A DNA stretch of 64,000 nt, taken from positions 62,429,501 to 62,493,500 of the forward strand of contig NC_092589.1 of NCBI RefSeq assembly GCF_047663525.1, read 5' to 3'. Below are positions 26,926 through 40,153 of this stretch, piece by piece. The DNA comes from Anas platyrhynchos. Taxonomy: Eukaryota; Chordata; Aves; Anseriformes; Anatidae. The notes beneath the pieces are model-generated. The model did not search any database and had not been told where the DNA came from. It saw only the letters and a program-made list of their open reading frames with translations. Position numbers and translations under genes: made by a program. Position 1 is the first letter of the stretch, and every line of letters begins with the position of its first letter.

Positions 26926-28764
26926 ATGATTCATGTGGAAATAGAGACCTGCTGCTCCACCTGGACTGTCACAAGCTATGTAATGGATACAACGGAGGTA
27001 ATGGAAAACACTTTACTTGTCGTGGAAAAAAAGTATTCTGTCTCTGCATGTGTGTGTACACCCCTGGACACAGTGTCCTTTTACAGCCAAGCAGCACAGC
27101 ACTGTGCTGGTCTAAAACAGGAGAGGGGGCTGATCTCAGCCTGGCCACCTGACCTGGCTGCTCTGCCAGGGTTGTGTGGTTTCAGGTGTGTCCCTTCACA
27201 CAGGTTTTTCCATGCAAAGATTAGCACATGAGGAGTCATTTTCCAGGCAGCTTCTCTCAGCACAAGGAGCAGGACCACGATCTGAAGATGCACTGCCTCT
27301 TTGGCTAAGCTGACAGCACCGAATTGCACCCTGTGTCACCAAAGGAAGTCCTCAGGTAACCGCTGTCCTCACACGGTAGCAGGGAAGGAGGAGAGTGGGC
27401 TGGGAGAATGGAGGTGTGAAAAACAGAGGGAGATCTAAGATAAACATCCTCTCACAGTGCCCGTAGTTGTGTATAGCCTGGACTGCTGTAGTTTCGCAGG
27501 GGGTTGACTCAGTGGATATGTAGGTGATTTATTTATTTTTAACCCGGGTTAGTTCCTTGGCGCTGGGTGAGCTCCCAGTTCTGCAGGCAGCCGGCGGTGG
27601 TGCCTGCTGGCCCAGGCCCAGACACCCAACGTTGCTGTAGAAACCCCATTCTGGCAGGCCGACTTCAGCTGCGTGCCTCTATGCCTGCCTTGCTGCAGTA
27701 GTCACCCTTCCAGGCTGAATGTTTTCGTAGCTCTCCCTAAACACAGCAGAGTTTACCACTTCCTCCTTCAGACTTACGGCTCACTGCAGTTAACGAGACC
27801 CAGACAGGTTTCATTTGTTTGGAAAATCAGAGCAACAACAACAAAGTCTCCCAAGCTACATTACTTCAATTACCACTAACATCTCCACTGCACCCTTTTA
27901 AATGCTCATATTTAAGGCTCACAAATGTGCCTTGTGTCTTATCTACCAATGCACATAGAGAAATACTTAATGGTGAATGTTAGTAGGTGCAAGTTGATAT
28001 TCTTAATGCTTGAAGCCATTGGTCAGCACTGCTCTTGCAGGGAACTCTGGTGCTTGCATTCACCCACAACATCTGATATTCTGTGATTCTATGATTTCTG
28101 CTCCTCTTAGGAGATGGTTCTGCAATGGTAGCAGGACATAAGCAGGCAGTTTGCTCTGCTCCGTACTATTATGGAAACCTTTTCTAAATGAGAATGCTGC
28201 AACTATTAGAATGTCAAAAAAAAAAAAAAAAAAAAGGAAAATGACATAAAAAACACATTGGAACTGAAGTCAAAGATTAAAAATGAAGACTGCTTTGATC
28301 AATAAACAGAATGATCCCAGGGTGAGGATGGGTGAGCCGAGGAGCAGGAATGCTGTAGTGCGGGATAAACTGCCCTGACCTCTGCTTCAGGCATGTGGTG
28401 CCAGACAGTGAGGCACGTGGATAACAGGCTGGCTGGTGGCTTACCTGCCTGATTTCAGGGGCAAACATTCCCTCTAGGTGCATATTTGCTGGTGACAGGC
28501 TATTGGAAACACGTACAGCTAAAGAGAAGCAACTGGGAGAGCCTCTGGGATAAATGCGAGGGACAGGTCTGTCACTGTCACATTAGGTACATGACATTTA
28601 AGTGCAGTGAGATGATAATGTAATGACTCCGGTCTAAAGAAACTCTGGGATGCAAGCTGCAGATAATGGCACCTAGCACAGGAAATGAGGAATGTGATGA
28701 CACTTGAATAAAGCAAACAGTTCTTAAGGTCTTCAGTTTTGCCACGACAGCTCCAGAGGTGGTG
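26926..28764. other. Intergenic between vanins A and B, no gene seen
   Basis: No coding exon or known element is recognised except an isolated CR1 3' tip at about 28071-28098 (ATTCTGTGATTCTATG-like direct repeats) and an A20 tract at 28216-28235. Open frames near 27.0-27.3 kb overlap on both strands and show no family resemblance. Confidence 0.5.
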
Positions 28765-30245
28765 GTGGTTTTTATAAATACATAAACACAAAAAGGAGGA
28801 CTAAGGAGAATCTCTGTCCTTTACTGGATACGGGAGGAAACTTAGTGACAAGAAATGAGGAAAAGGATGAAGTGCTTAATGCCTTCTATGCCTCAGTCTT
28901 CAGCAGCAAAAACAGTTGTTCTCTGGATACCCTGTACCCTAAGCTGGTGGAAGGAGGTGGGGAGCAGGATGTGGCCCTTGTAATCCACAAGGAAATGGTT
29001 GGCAACCTGCTACAGCACTTAGATGTACGCAAGTTGATGGGGCTGGACCCGAGGGTACTGAGAGAACTGGCGGAAGAACTGGCCAAGCTGCTTTCCATCA
29101 TTTATCAGCAGTCCTGGCTATCAGGGGAGGTCCCAGTTGACTGGCGGCTAGCAAATGTGACACCCATCTACAAGGGCCGGAGGGTAGGCCTGGGAAACTA
29201 TAGGCCTGTCAGTCTGACTTTGGTGCTGGGGAGGCTTATGGAACAGATTATCTGGAATGTCATCATGCGGCACTTGCAGGGCAACCAGGCAATCAGGCCC
29301 AGTCAGCATGGGTTTATGAAAGGCAAGTCCAGCTTGACGAACCTGATCTCCTTCTATGACAAAATTACGTGCTTAGTGGGTGAGGGAAAGGCTGTGGATG
29401 TGGTCTACCTTCACTTCAGTAAGGCTTTTGACACCGTTTCCCACAGCATTCTCCTCGAAAAACTGTCTGCTCACGGCTTGGACTGGTGTACACTGTTGTG
29501 CCCTACACTTGGGGCACAACAACCCCAATCAGCAATACAGGCTGGAAGATGAGTGATTAGAAAGCTGCCTGGCAGAGAAGGACCTGGGAGTATTGGTGGA
29601 CTGGCTGAGTACGAGCCAGCAGTGTGCTCAGGTGGCCAAGAAGGCCAATGGCATCCTGGCTCGTATCAGAAACAGTGTGACCAGCAGGGCTACGGAAGTG
29701 ATTGTCCCCCTGTACTCGGCTCTGGTGAGGATGCACCTCAAGTACTGTGTTCAGTTTTGGGCTCGTCACTACAAGACGGACATTGAGGTGCTCAAGCGAG
29801 TCCAGAGAAGGACAACGAAGCTGGTGAGGGGTCTGGAGAACAAGTTTTACAAGGAGCGGCTGAGGGAGCTGGGCTTGTTTAGGCTGGAGAAGAGGAGGCT
29901 CAGGGGCGACCTTATCACATTCTACAGATACCTTAAAGGAGGCTGTAGCGAGGTGGGGGTTGGTCAATTCTCTCATGTGCCTGGTGACAGGACGAGTGGG
30001 AATGGGCTAAAGTTGTGCCAGGGGAGGTTTAGGTTGGATATTAGGAAGAACTTCTTTACCGAAAGGGTTGTGAGGCATTGGAATGGGCTGCCCAGAGAAG
30101 TGGTGGAGTCACCATCCCTGGAGGTCTTCAAAAGACGTTTAGATGTAGAGCTTAGGGATATGGTTTAGAGGAGGGCTTACTAGTGTTAGGTCAGAGGTTG
30201 GACTAGGTGATCTTGGAGGTCTCTTCCAACCTAGATGATCCTATG
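28765..30245 (+). mobile_element. CR1 LINE with partial reverse transcriptase, internal deletion
   Basis: The longest CR1 here. An open frame from 28845 encodes the N-terminal part of the reverse transcriptase, with PVDWRLANVTPIYKG, NYRPVSL and the KAFDTVSH motif. At about 29490-29500 the sequence jumps from 'cggcttggactggtgtacac' directly to the downstream CR1 segment ('ggggcacaacaaccccaatc'), so the catalytic YxDD block is missing. A second open frame (29593-30168) covers the 3' coding part. The end is 'ccaacctagatgatcctatg'. The element cannot be autonomous. Confidence 0.9.
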
Positions 30246-30554
30246 CCTCTGTATCCACTTTTACTTGGGTGTCAGAGTTGAGCAAAAGTGTGTTACAATC
30301 AATGACAGAAAAAGTACAACAGCAAAAATTGAGCTGTTCTTTTCAAGTAGTGTTTAATAATATACTTTCATATTGGCATTATTACTCTTGGCATTAGCCA
30401 CAGTTCCGTGACTGCCTGTGTGCTCTGCCAACTCTTCAGTCTGAGTTGCGACATCCTCACCTTCTGATGTTGTGATGTCCTACTTTTCTGTATGTAACAA
30501 GAGACATTTGATTACAAGGTAATGCTTTAACTGGCCAGTACTTCCTCCCTCCCT

Positions 30555-30655
30555 TATTTAAGTTAAACTTTGACCCTTCTTTCTTTTCTGTGTATGCTTC
30601 CTTTTCGCCGCTTGTCTGTGACTCAGAGCATTCAAACAATTGCCAGGCAGCAACC
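30555..30655 (+). promoter_or_regulatory. Putative vanin B core promoter and 5' UTR
   Basis: A TATA-like TATTTAAG lies at about 30555-30562, some 100 nt before the ATG. An exact AP-1 heptamer (TGACTCA) lies at 30619-30625. The last 40 nt before the ATG recur upstream of vanin C, where the heptamer reads AGACTCA. The promoter is different from that of vanin A. Assignments are by motif only. Confidence 0.4.
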
Positions 30656-33600
30656 ATGGTCCCTCCTCGGCCTGTAGTGCACGCTGCAGTGTTTGCCCTG
30701 GCAGCCCTGCAGGCCCTGGCCTCAGACACCTTCATTGCGGCTGTGTACGAGCACGCCGTCATCCTGCCACGTGCCGCTCAAGAGACAGTTTCTCCTGAAG
30801 ATGCTTTGGCCCTGATGAACAAGAACATGGACATCTTGGAAGGAGCCATCAAGGAAGCAGCCCAGCAGGTACGAGATGTATCCCGAGTGGTGTTAATCGT
30901 GTGTTCTCCTCCCACTGACACCCCCCCCACCCCTCCCCAGGGATGCATTGATGGAGACTTCTTAACGGAGCCTCTTCTGCCAGGGCGCACACATCATTGT
31001 GACTCCTGAGGATGGCATTTATGGCTGGGTTTTCACAAGAGAAGCCATCTACCCGTACCTGGAGGACATTCCCGATCCAGAGGTGAACTGGATTCCCTGC
31101 ACTGATCCCACAAGGTGATTCCTTCTGCAGCTGTTTGTCTGGTTTTAAGCTGGTGTCCTGTGGAGTTGTGAGCTGTTCCTAAAAAATGCCTAGGAACTGC
31201 TAATGCTTTTGACATCAGGCAAGTTTCAGTTTAGTTGCATATCATATGAAGGTAAATCACAACCTAAGATTGACAAGGGAAACCTTTTAAAAATATTTTA
31301 ATTCAAAAAGAATTAGAGTTTAAAGACACTTTAAAGAGGTATTAAAAATATACTGAATTGGAGATTGGAGTTGCTAAATGTAGACAAAACCTTTTTTTTT
31401 TTTCCATTTGGAAAAGCTTTGATTCCAGAATATGCTGCTTCTTGTTGATTTTCATTTTTTCCACGTTGTTTTGAATGGAACTAATTGGAAATTTTTAATG
31501 CTAGTTTTTGATTTGTTTTGTTGGTTTGTTTATAAATGCTGCATTCATATAAAAGCACACATACTGTTCTTGTGAAGAGCTGAAAACTGGTTTCTGAAAA
31601 GCTAGTAACAGAGGTGATGAGGTCACTAGTCAAAGTCAAAATATGCAAGTGATACAAACACAGAAAGTTTTAATCTTATTTTTCACAATTACAGTAAGGT
31701 AAAGTCCTAATTGCTAGACTCTCTTTGCTCTAGAACATGATATGTCACTCAAGTGTCATGTTCTAGCAGGACTGTGGTAACATGAAGTTACCACACTGCA
31801 CACTGGACTTTAGGCTCATACAGTATGCAGTAAGTGCTCAGTCACAGAACTACAAACATGGTCTGGCTTTTGCAATGCAGCTTTCTTCACCTGCTCAAAG
31901 ATGAAATGCTAGAACCATGGTGTGACATCTGTAATAAGATTCCTCAATGGTCCCAAGAGGAAGACTCACAATGGAGAATGTGTGCTGGGAGAAGTGCAAG
32001 ATGCGCAGCTTTTTACTGAGACATAAATTAACTAAAATATAAAGAGTCTTTCTCAGTAAGTGAGGTGTGGGGGGGTAGCAACACGTCTAAGCATGTCTTT
32101 ATTCCAGTTCCTCAGTTAGGTTTTGTGAAGGTGATGTCTGTATCTTTCCACTGTCCTAAATCAGGTTTTTCATCAGCAGCCTTGTGCGTAATGCCTGCCA
32201 TCACATTCTGGCATGCCCTATTCCTTAGTGCTCCCTACATAACTGGCATAACAGTCCTTCTGCATGGTCCATCTCATGTATGACCTTTCACAAAACAACG
32301 GTGATGAGCATGCCCTCCCCCAGCCCCAGGATTATCTACTCTCTGTAGACCCCATTCTGGGTGCACAGTGCACTGGTAGGCAATCCAGCAATAGCACTTC
32401 CCTCTGGACACCAATGGGAAGGCTTCAAGGCTTCAGGAACTGCCCCAGGGCACAGAAAGCAATCCACGGGAGTACTGCAGCCACACTATGTATGCCTGCC
32501 CTGATGTGACTGCAGAATCAGGGATGCTGTCAGCATGCCTTCGGCGATCCAGTGATGGGCACCATGGTCAGTACATCTTTTCTTATTTTATTTTATTTTT
32601 CTCCTGGTCTAAAACACATTAGATTTGCTCCAACACCAGTGCTGGAACGACTCAGCTGCATGGCCAGGAATAACTCCATCTATGTGGTTGCAAACATCGG
32701 GGACAAGAAGTCGTGCAATTCCAGTGATCCCAGCTGCCCCAGTGATGGTCGCTACCAGTACAACACCAATGTTGTCTTTGACTCAGAAGGGAAACTGGTG
32801 GCTCGTTACCACAAGGTAAGAAGTGGTCATGGAAGCCATTTTTTTCATATCTTCCAAAATGTCTCCATTAGGCAAGAAAATTTAATGCCAGTAATTGCTC
32901 TATGGCATATGTCTCCCTCACATAGGTTTTTGCTATAATTTAAAATAATCTCTGTTCCTGTGAAGTATTGACACTAAATTTGTATTTGTAAGTTTCTAAA
33001 AGCAGACTAGAATGAAAACAGTTTGACTGATTGCTCGGGTCCAATGTCAGTTGGTTGACTGCCTCAGTTTAACTTCCTTTTACTGGAAATCCTGCTGCTT
33101 GAGCAACCCTAGTTTTATGTGCCAGCTTTTTACCAGAACACCCCCTTCACATTCCAGCATTTTAAAATGTTCACCTGCATCTCATGTTACATGAACAGTC
33201 TGATTTAAGGAAAACAGGCCCTTTCCTATCAATGTTTTTCTTACAATGTTTCAGCACAGCTTCTGGACAGCTTCTGCATAACAGGATTTGTGGAAATTGC
33301 TGGGAGCAAAAAGTGATGAGAGCACTGAAACATTTACAACCAATGAAAGTATCTTTTTTTTTTTTTTCTTTTTTCCCTTTTTAGTTTTATGTACCTCTTG
33401 GTGGTTTTATCCTGCTTGGCAGCCAAACTCCAACACAGTCCTTTTCGTTGCCCAGTATTGGGCTTGGAGGCTTGAGATAGAAATAGATTTGATCAGAGCG
33501 CTGTAGAGGGAGCTTACAGTTATCATACTTAGTTAACAGTTGCTAGTCACAATGTTGTCTGGGTTGTTCTCAATATCTCTCTATGTGATCCTGTTTTATA

Positions 33601-36600
33601 TGATCCATGACATGTTCTCCCTTTTATTGTATATCAAGCTGGAGAATTTGTTAAAGGCTGTGTTTGGTTTTGTCAGCTCGCTGTGCGGTAAAGCACTGGC
33701 CTTAAGCCTAATCTGGAGAGAAAATACAATGGAAAAGGCTCAAGGGTTGAGATAAAGACAGGGAGATTGCCCAACAATTATTGTCATGGGCAAAACAGAC
33801 TCATCGCAGGAAGATTAATATAATGTATTGCCTATCACTAGAGGCCTAGAACACTGAGAAATTAAAAGCAAAATAAAACCACCTTCCCCGCCCCAAACAA
33901 CCCCTTCTATGCCCTCCCTTCTGAGCGGTGCAGGGGAATGGAGAACAGGGTCTGTGGTTATTCCCTGACGCTTCATCTCTGCTGCTCCCTCACGGTCACT
34001 CCCTGCCCCTGCTCCACGTGGGGTCCCTCCCATGGATGCCGTCCTTCCCGAACTGAGCCTGTGGGGGCTGCCCACAGGCAGCAGCTCTTCAAGCACTGCT
34101 CCACCAGGGTCCTCTCCACAGGCCGCAGGGGAACTTCCTGCACCTCCTGCCCTCCTTCTGCACCGACCTTGGGGTCTGCAGGGCTGGTTCTCCCACACTT
34201 TCTCACTCCCTCTCCTAGCTGCAGTTTTACAGCAGTTTTTCTCTTTCTTCAGTCTTCTCTCTCAGAGGCTCAACCAGCATCACTCCCTGGCTCGGCTCTG
34301 GCCAGCAGCAGGTCCCTTTGGAGCTGGCTGGAGCTGGCTCTGACCTGACACAGGGCAGCTGGTGGGCTCTGCTCACAGAGGCCACCCCTGCAGCCCCCTG
34401 CTACCAACCACTCACCATGTAAACCCAAGGCAACCTACTTGAAAGGGTCATCAAAGTTGTTTGGGGTTAATATACCAGATATATCACACTGACGTGGCTA
34501 GACTGAAGTCAGTTGTTTATTTAATGCACTTTGGACCTAGTATTCTACCTAGTTCTCTATGGGTGATGCCAAGATACTTGCATGCTCACAAACTAGATGA
34601 GCCTAATGCTGAGGCTGGTCCCCCATGTGCCAACCAGGCATGGCACAAGTGCCAAGTGCCAAGTTCAGTAACCCTGAACCCACTTTCTGGCTTGGATACA
34701 TACATTTATTGCCTAGGCTGCCTGTATATTAAAGGACTCTTTTAGTTAAGGGGAACCCAAAGGAAGAATGGAAATGTTACAAAGCAGAGAGCATCACAGA
34801 CTTGGGTTCTTCTGTCAGCTGTGACAATTTACCTCCTCTTCATCACCACCACCTTTGTTTTCTTCTGTTTTGTGGTCACCTTTTGCTGTCTCATGCTTCT
34901 TTCCAGTACTGTTGTGTTGGTGCATTCTGTCCATGCATCTTCACATCAAAATTACCAACCCACCAGATGCTCTCTGCTCCTCTTCCATTATCATTTCTCT
35001 GCCATGTGCCTTTTGGATCACCAGGTTTTTAAAATTAGGTGGGGAAATGGGAAAGCTAATTTTTGAAGGAGCTGCAGGTATCTGACACAATAGACCAACA
35101 GATAGCCAGATGTTTTTCTAGCTAGGTGGCAGGACAATACGTGTCTTCCCATGTCAACTTTTTGGTCACTACAGTGATCATACATATGATGGCTTCCATC
35201 ACAGGTTAAAAACCTGAAGTCATTCAGAACAGTTTTGTAGAATGACTCCAGGATATGGCAGTAGGTACCTTTAACTGGTTTCTGGTTTTATTCCTTCCCC
35301 TATAGTATAATCTCTTTATGTCAGAAGAACAGTTTAATTACCCTAAAGAGCCAGAAGCTGTCACCTTTGAGACACACTTTGGGAAGTTTGGCATTTTCAC
35401 TTGCTTCGACATCCTTTTCTGGGAGCCTGCCGTGGTGCTGGTGAGCAAGCTCCAGGTGGACACGGTGCTCTTCCCAACGGCCTGGATGAACGTCCTGCCC
35501 TTTCTGACTGCTGTGGAGTTTCACTCTGCCTGGGCAATGGGCATGAGAGTCAATTTCCTAGCTTCCAATACTCACAACACCATCATGTCCATGACAGGTA
35601 ATTAATTTTAACTCTGTCTGAAAAATCATTATAACCAGGAATCTTTATCCCCTGTTCTGCAAGGTCATTTTGCTGAGGGCTATAATGTGTTTATCTGGAA
35701 GGTGAAGAGTTTAGCCAACAAATTTTAAACCTGGCAAACCCTGTCCCTACTGGTGCCATATATGCCATGGCAAAATTTCTGGTGTTATCTTTTCTCCTCC
35801 CTAGTTTCTTAGGAGTTTCCTTTTTTTCTTTTAATGCCTCCAAACAAGTAGTAAGTTACTGCTGCTTCTACATGAGTAGAAACTTCTGAAACTTAAGCTC
35901 TTTTCCTTTAGACCTCCAAATCTGTTCTTAAATGCAGAACTGTGTTGTACACCCAATGCACGGCTCCATTTATTCTGGACAAATGAAATACTCATTTGTA
36001 GCTGTATTAAATACAGTTGTGGAAAAGTGTTGAAATAATTTTTTCAGACCTATTGCAGTAACACTGCTAAGAAGCATGCATTTTCTTTTAAAAGTTTGAC
36101 ACTGATTTTCTAGAGTTTAGCTTATGGGATAATATATTTCAGCTAGACTGTGCCCTGAGATCACAATATTGGACTGGGGCTTCTCATTTGAAATGCTTAA
36201 TAGGTTACTGCTTGTTGTCCATTTTGTGTAGCTGAAGGGCAGAGCTCTTTGACAGTAATGGGCATGGCAGATTTTCTTTGATTTTCATCCATCACTTGGC
36301 ACTGGCCAGGTGTGAATTACCCAAGTGCGGAGTGTTCAGATGGTATAAACTGAGCTAGACAGCTGTTATCTCTTGCTGTGCCCATCAGGATGGGCTTGCG
36401 ATACTTGCCTGTGTGGTGTTTTGGATGGTCTCAATCAGTAGTTAGTCCTCTTGCATCAAATTGCCAAGAAAGAAGGAATTTTCAGTCAACTCTGTTGTTA
36501 CAGGAGAAAAGAGAACTGGGGAGGTCATGAATACAATCATAAGGTAATACCATCTGCCTTTAGGCTATAGTGAGCAGACCTCATGTAGAGAAATAAACGC

Positions 36601-39600
36601 TACTCTTTGCCAAACCATGATCTCTATCTACTGAGTTAATAATAGTTGTCTTCGGTGAGAATAAAATTTCTACAATATTTATAAAAGACTGGATAAGCTA
36701 GCAATAATGACAATTAAAAGGACAATGTGAAGTGTTTGAACTATTTTGGACTGAAAATTGCATTCTCCTTAGGGAGCGGCATTTATGCACCAGATGGAGC
36801 CAGAGCTTATTACTACAATATGAAAACTGAGGATGGCCGTCTTCTCATTGCTGAACTAGATTCACACCCTCGCCTTTCTCCTGCCTCCCCTCCTGCTGTC
36901 AGCTGGAGTTCATATGCTTCAAGTGTAGAAAAATGCATACCAGATGAACGTGACTTCAGTGGATTGATCTTCTATGACCAGTTCACTTTCAGTGAGCTCA
37001 CTAAGCCTGAGGGGAGTATCACCGTTTGCCAGAAAGACCTACACTGTCACCTGAGCTACAAGATGGCAGAGAAACGAGAAGATGAAGTTTATGTGCTTGG
37101 TGCTTTTGATGGGCTTCATGTTGTTGAAGGACAATACTATCTGCAGGTAAAGATTCTTTGGGGGGTGGGAGGATGGTGGTTAGGAATTTTAGAAATTTTA
37201 GGAAGTTTCTTTACAGGGAGAAACCTTCAGCTCCTTGGGGCAAGAGGGGATAAGGACAATAATTTATTTCTTGTATGCTATGGTCCTGGTGTCCTATTTT
37301 TTAGCAATAGGAAGTAGTTGCTAAAATGTCCAAATATCCAAATGTGCCTTTAAATCCAAGAAACGCAGTGCAGAGGTCTCTCAACCTCTTTTATGTTCCC
37401 AGAGGCCACATGCTATTTTTTAGACATACAGTATTGGCTAAACAGGGAGTTATGCTTTAGTCTTCTGTTTTAAGTATCTGCAGTAATGTTATGAATCTCT
37501 CCTTTAATCTTTATCAAATGGTTGCTGTTAAAAAAAAAATCACTTGATTATCTATCTTTATGAAATGCTCTGATAATTCGGATTCATTAAGAAGTTAATA
37601 TTTTGTCATTTTTTTTTCAAATTATAGCTATGAATTTTACTGAAATGGCATATAACTTTTACTTGGAATATCTACTCTTCCTCTTTTTTAATCAAGTATG
37701 CGGGAAGACACTGAGTTGCCTCCTAGATAATAGTTTGTTTAAAGCCGTATTTTTTGCCTTCATAATTAAGTTATTGTGCCAGCAGATTAATTTATTTTTT
37801 TTTAGTTACTTTACTCTGCCAGCAGGGCCTTTGCATACCAGCTGGCATAGACTCCAGGATATGTAGAGAGGTTTTAGCCAATGAACAGCTCAACTAATGC
37901 ATCTAAGAAGATAGCTTGAATAAAATCAGTTCTTGGTGAGCTCACTTGGAAAATCTATTTCAGTGATTGTGAAAGCTGCCAGATGGACTCTACCAGTACT
38001 GAGTATGATAGAGCAGATAGGAATTTCTACTTTTTTGTTGTTGTTTTAATATTTTTTTTTTATTTCTTCTGAAATAAACAGAACACACTGAGAGAAGTAG
38101 ATTTTTTTATGTCTGCATATTTGCATTTCAATAGGAAAGCATATTTGCTGATGAATAATACTTTGGTTGTTTGCAGCTATGCTTCTTCTGGCTCCCAACA
38201 TCTGGCATGAGTAGATAAACAGTTCCATCACCTGGCAGCAAAGCCAGCCAGTGTTACTTGAATCTTCACAGAAGTGCTAGCCCTATTTCATATTTCATCA
38301 TAGTGTCTCTAAACATTTATCAGCTTTAAGATGGAGAATGCTTATGGTTAAACCATAAGGACAAAAGGAAAACGTTACCATTCCTACTTTCCTTTATGTG
38401 CTTTCCTTTTATGTCCTTTATTAGCAGCTGCTAATACAAAATTGTAACAGAGGATGCTGACTTCATTACATGGTCATCTATTACAGAGTCATGGAATGGT
38501 TGAGGTGGGAAGGGACCTCTGCTCAAGCAGAAGCACCTACAGCCAGGTTGCCCAGGACCCTATCATAGAAGCATAGAATATCCCAAGTTGTGAGGGACCC
38601 ACAAAAATAATTGAGTTCAACTCCTGGCACCCAACACAACCACTCAAAAATCAGATCAGATGTCTAAGAGCGTTGTCCAAACACTTCTTGAACTCCAGCA
38701 GGCTCAGTGCCTGCACAGTACCTTCACCTGCACAGTATAGAAGTGCTTGCTGATGTTCCAGCAGAACCTCCTGTGTTCCAGCTTATGCCCATGGCTTCTT
38801 GTCCTGGCACTGGGCACCACTGAGAAGAGCCTGTCCTCATTCTCTTTGCACCTTCCCGTCAGATATTTGTAGACATTGGTAAGATTCCTCCTGAGCCTCC
38901 TCTTCTTCAGGCTAAACGGTTCTAACTCTCTCAGTCTTTCCTCACATGAGAGGTGCTCCAGTTCTTTGATCGTTTTGATAAACCTACATTGGACTCCTTC
39001 TAGTATGTCCAAGTGTCTCCTGTATAGGGGGTAAGGGAGGGGGCAGACAGAACTGGACACGGTATTGCAGGTGATTCAGTGTGATACTGCAGTATTCACC
39101 AGAAGTTGGATGGAGAACATGAAATTCAGATTTCCCACAATAGACTAGACTATCTAATGAACTGTTATTAGCAACACGTATGCATACCAGTAAGAGGACT
39201 TGTGTGTATGGTAATCCAGTGCACACATGAGGAGGACTTGGTTTCATTTTCCTAAAATTTCCATTCACAAATTCATCTTAATAAGACTTGTGAGAAAGGA
39301 ATCTTCAAATAAGAACTGGCAACTAGAAGAATTAGTGGAAATGCCACTGGCCTGCAGGGATCAAATAAAGAACTCTGGTAGTGCTTACATCAGAAACAAA
39401 GGTTATTTCTAACTATTAAGGCAGTACAGGTCTGTAATACCCTCAGTCAGGTCAAGGGTGAAAAAGTAAGCTACAACTGAAGTTTATGAAAGAGATTTTG
39501 ATTTAAGATTATAAAAGAAATTAAGTGGCTGTCACCTACTCCAACACATACAAGGTTTAATGGCACAAGGCTTTCATATCAGAATATTTCTGTCTTGCTT

Positions 39601-40153
39601 AATATGTTGTCTTTTTGACTTCCACGCAGATATGCACACTGCTCAAGTGTAAGAGCACAGACCTGAGCACATGTGGGCAGCCGGTGGAGACAGCGCAGAC
39701 CAAGTTTGACATGTTCTCCCTCAGCGGCACGTTTGGCACTAACTACGTCTTTCCAGAGGTCTTGTACAGCGACGTGCAGCTGGCCCCTGGGGAATTTGAG
39801 GTAATGGGGCACTCCGGAACTGGTTAATGTTAGACTTTCTGTGGACTAGTAGTGGAATAACTACGTCAAAACAGCCAAAGAGAACTTTTTCTTAGTGAAT
39901 AATCAGACATATTTTATACTTTTCAGTGAAGTCACTAGTTGCCGTGATATGGTTTGATGTACCTTCTTCTTGTTTTCTTACATCTTTCTGAGCACTTAAT
40001 TTGTTCATAGTAGTATTTCTCTAATTATGTCTTTCTCTTATTTTTTCCAATCAGGTATTGAATGATGGGCGTTTGATAAGTAAGACAAAACCAACAAAAC
40101 CAGTTGTCACTGTGACACTTTTTGGTCGGTGGTATGAAAAGGATCACCTATAA
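30656..40153 (+). CDS. VNN1-like: Vanin copy B, pantetheinase, 7 exons
   Basis: Exons: 30656-30868, 30984-31114, 32623-32815, 35306-35597, 36773-37146, 39630-39800, 40055-40153; all GT-AG, 490 aa. This is a vanin-family pantetheinase with signal peptide about 1-23 ([14 protein letters not shown]) and intact triad: E80 (IVTPED), K179 (ARYHK), C212 (FTCFDILF). Two cysteine changes stand out in exon 5: CQKDLHCHL replaces the CQKDLCCHL of copies A and C, and an extra Cys occurs in VEKCIPDE, which may alter disulphide pairing. The protein stops four residues after YEK (DHL ends it), so it has no GPI tail. Exons 1-3 and 6 with adjoining introns are nearly identical to copy C, a sign of recent duplication or conversion. 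Introns carry CR1 and ERV-L-like repeats. Confidence 0.93.
31730..31795. repeat. Two adjacent perfect inverted repeats, vanin B intron 2
   Basis: Hairpin 1 has the 11-nt arms CTAGAACATGA (31730-31740) and TCATGTTCTAG (31756-31766). Six bases on, hairpin 2 has the 9-nt arms TGTGGTAAC (31773-31781) and GTTACCACA (31787-31795) around ATGAA. I know of no element that explains them. Confidence 0.75.
33735..34445. mobile_element. Avian LTR-retrotransposon-like interspersed repeat, vanin B intron 3
   Basis: A GC-rich island in AT-rich intron sequence. It contains text I recognise from common avian ERV-L-type repeats: 'ttgtcatgggcaaaacagac' at the left, 'gctccacgtggggtccctcc' in the middle, and 'tctggccagcagcaggtccc' and 'accatgtaaacccaaggcaa' at the right. 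The 'aggctcaagggttgagataa' segment echoes the solo LTR at 49.3 kb. Open frames on both strands here reflect composition. Boundaries and orientation are approximate. Confidence 0.55.
38483..38561 (-). mobile_element. Short CR1 3' fragment, vanin B intron 5
   Basis: Antisense CR1 tip ('acagagtcatggaatggttg') running to 'ccaggttgcccaggacccta', where a second CR1 copy begins directly. One copy probably inserted into or beside the other. Confidence 0.7.
38562..39080 (-). mobile_element. CR1 LINE 3' fragment, vanin B intron 5
   Basis: The + strand begins with the antisense tip 'atcatagaagcatagaatat' and carries the antisense CR1 blocks 'aacacttcttgaactccagc' and 'cctcctcttcttcaggctaa'. It is 5'-truncated. 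Confidence 0.85.

Noticed and set aside
28845-30168. Two long open frames as host genes
   Set aside because: They encode parts of a CR1 reverse transcriptase element.
33815-34348. Open frames on both strands in vanin B intron 3
   Set aside because: They coincide with a GC-rich avian interspersed repeat.
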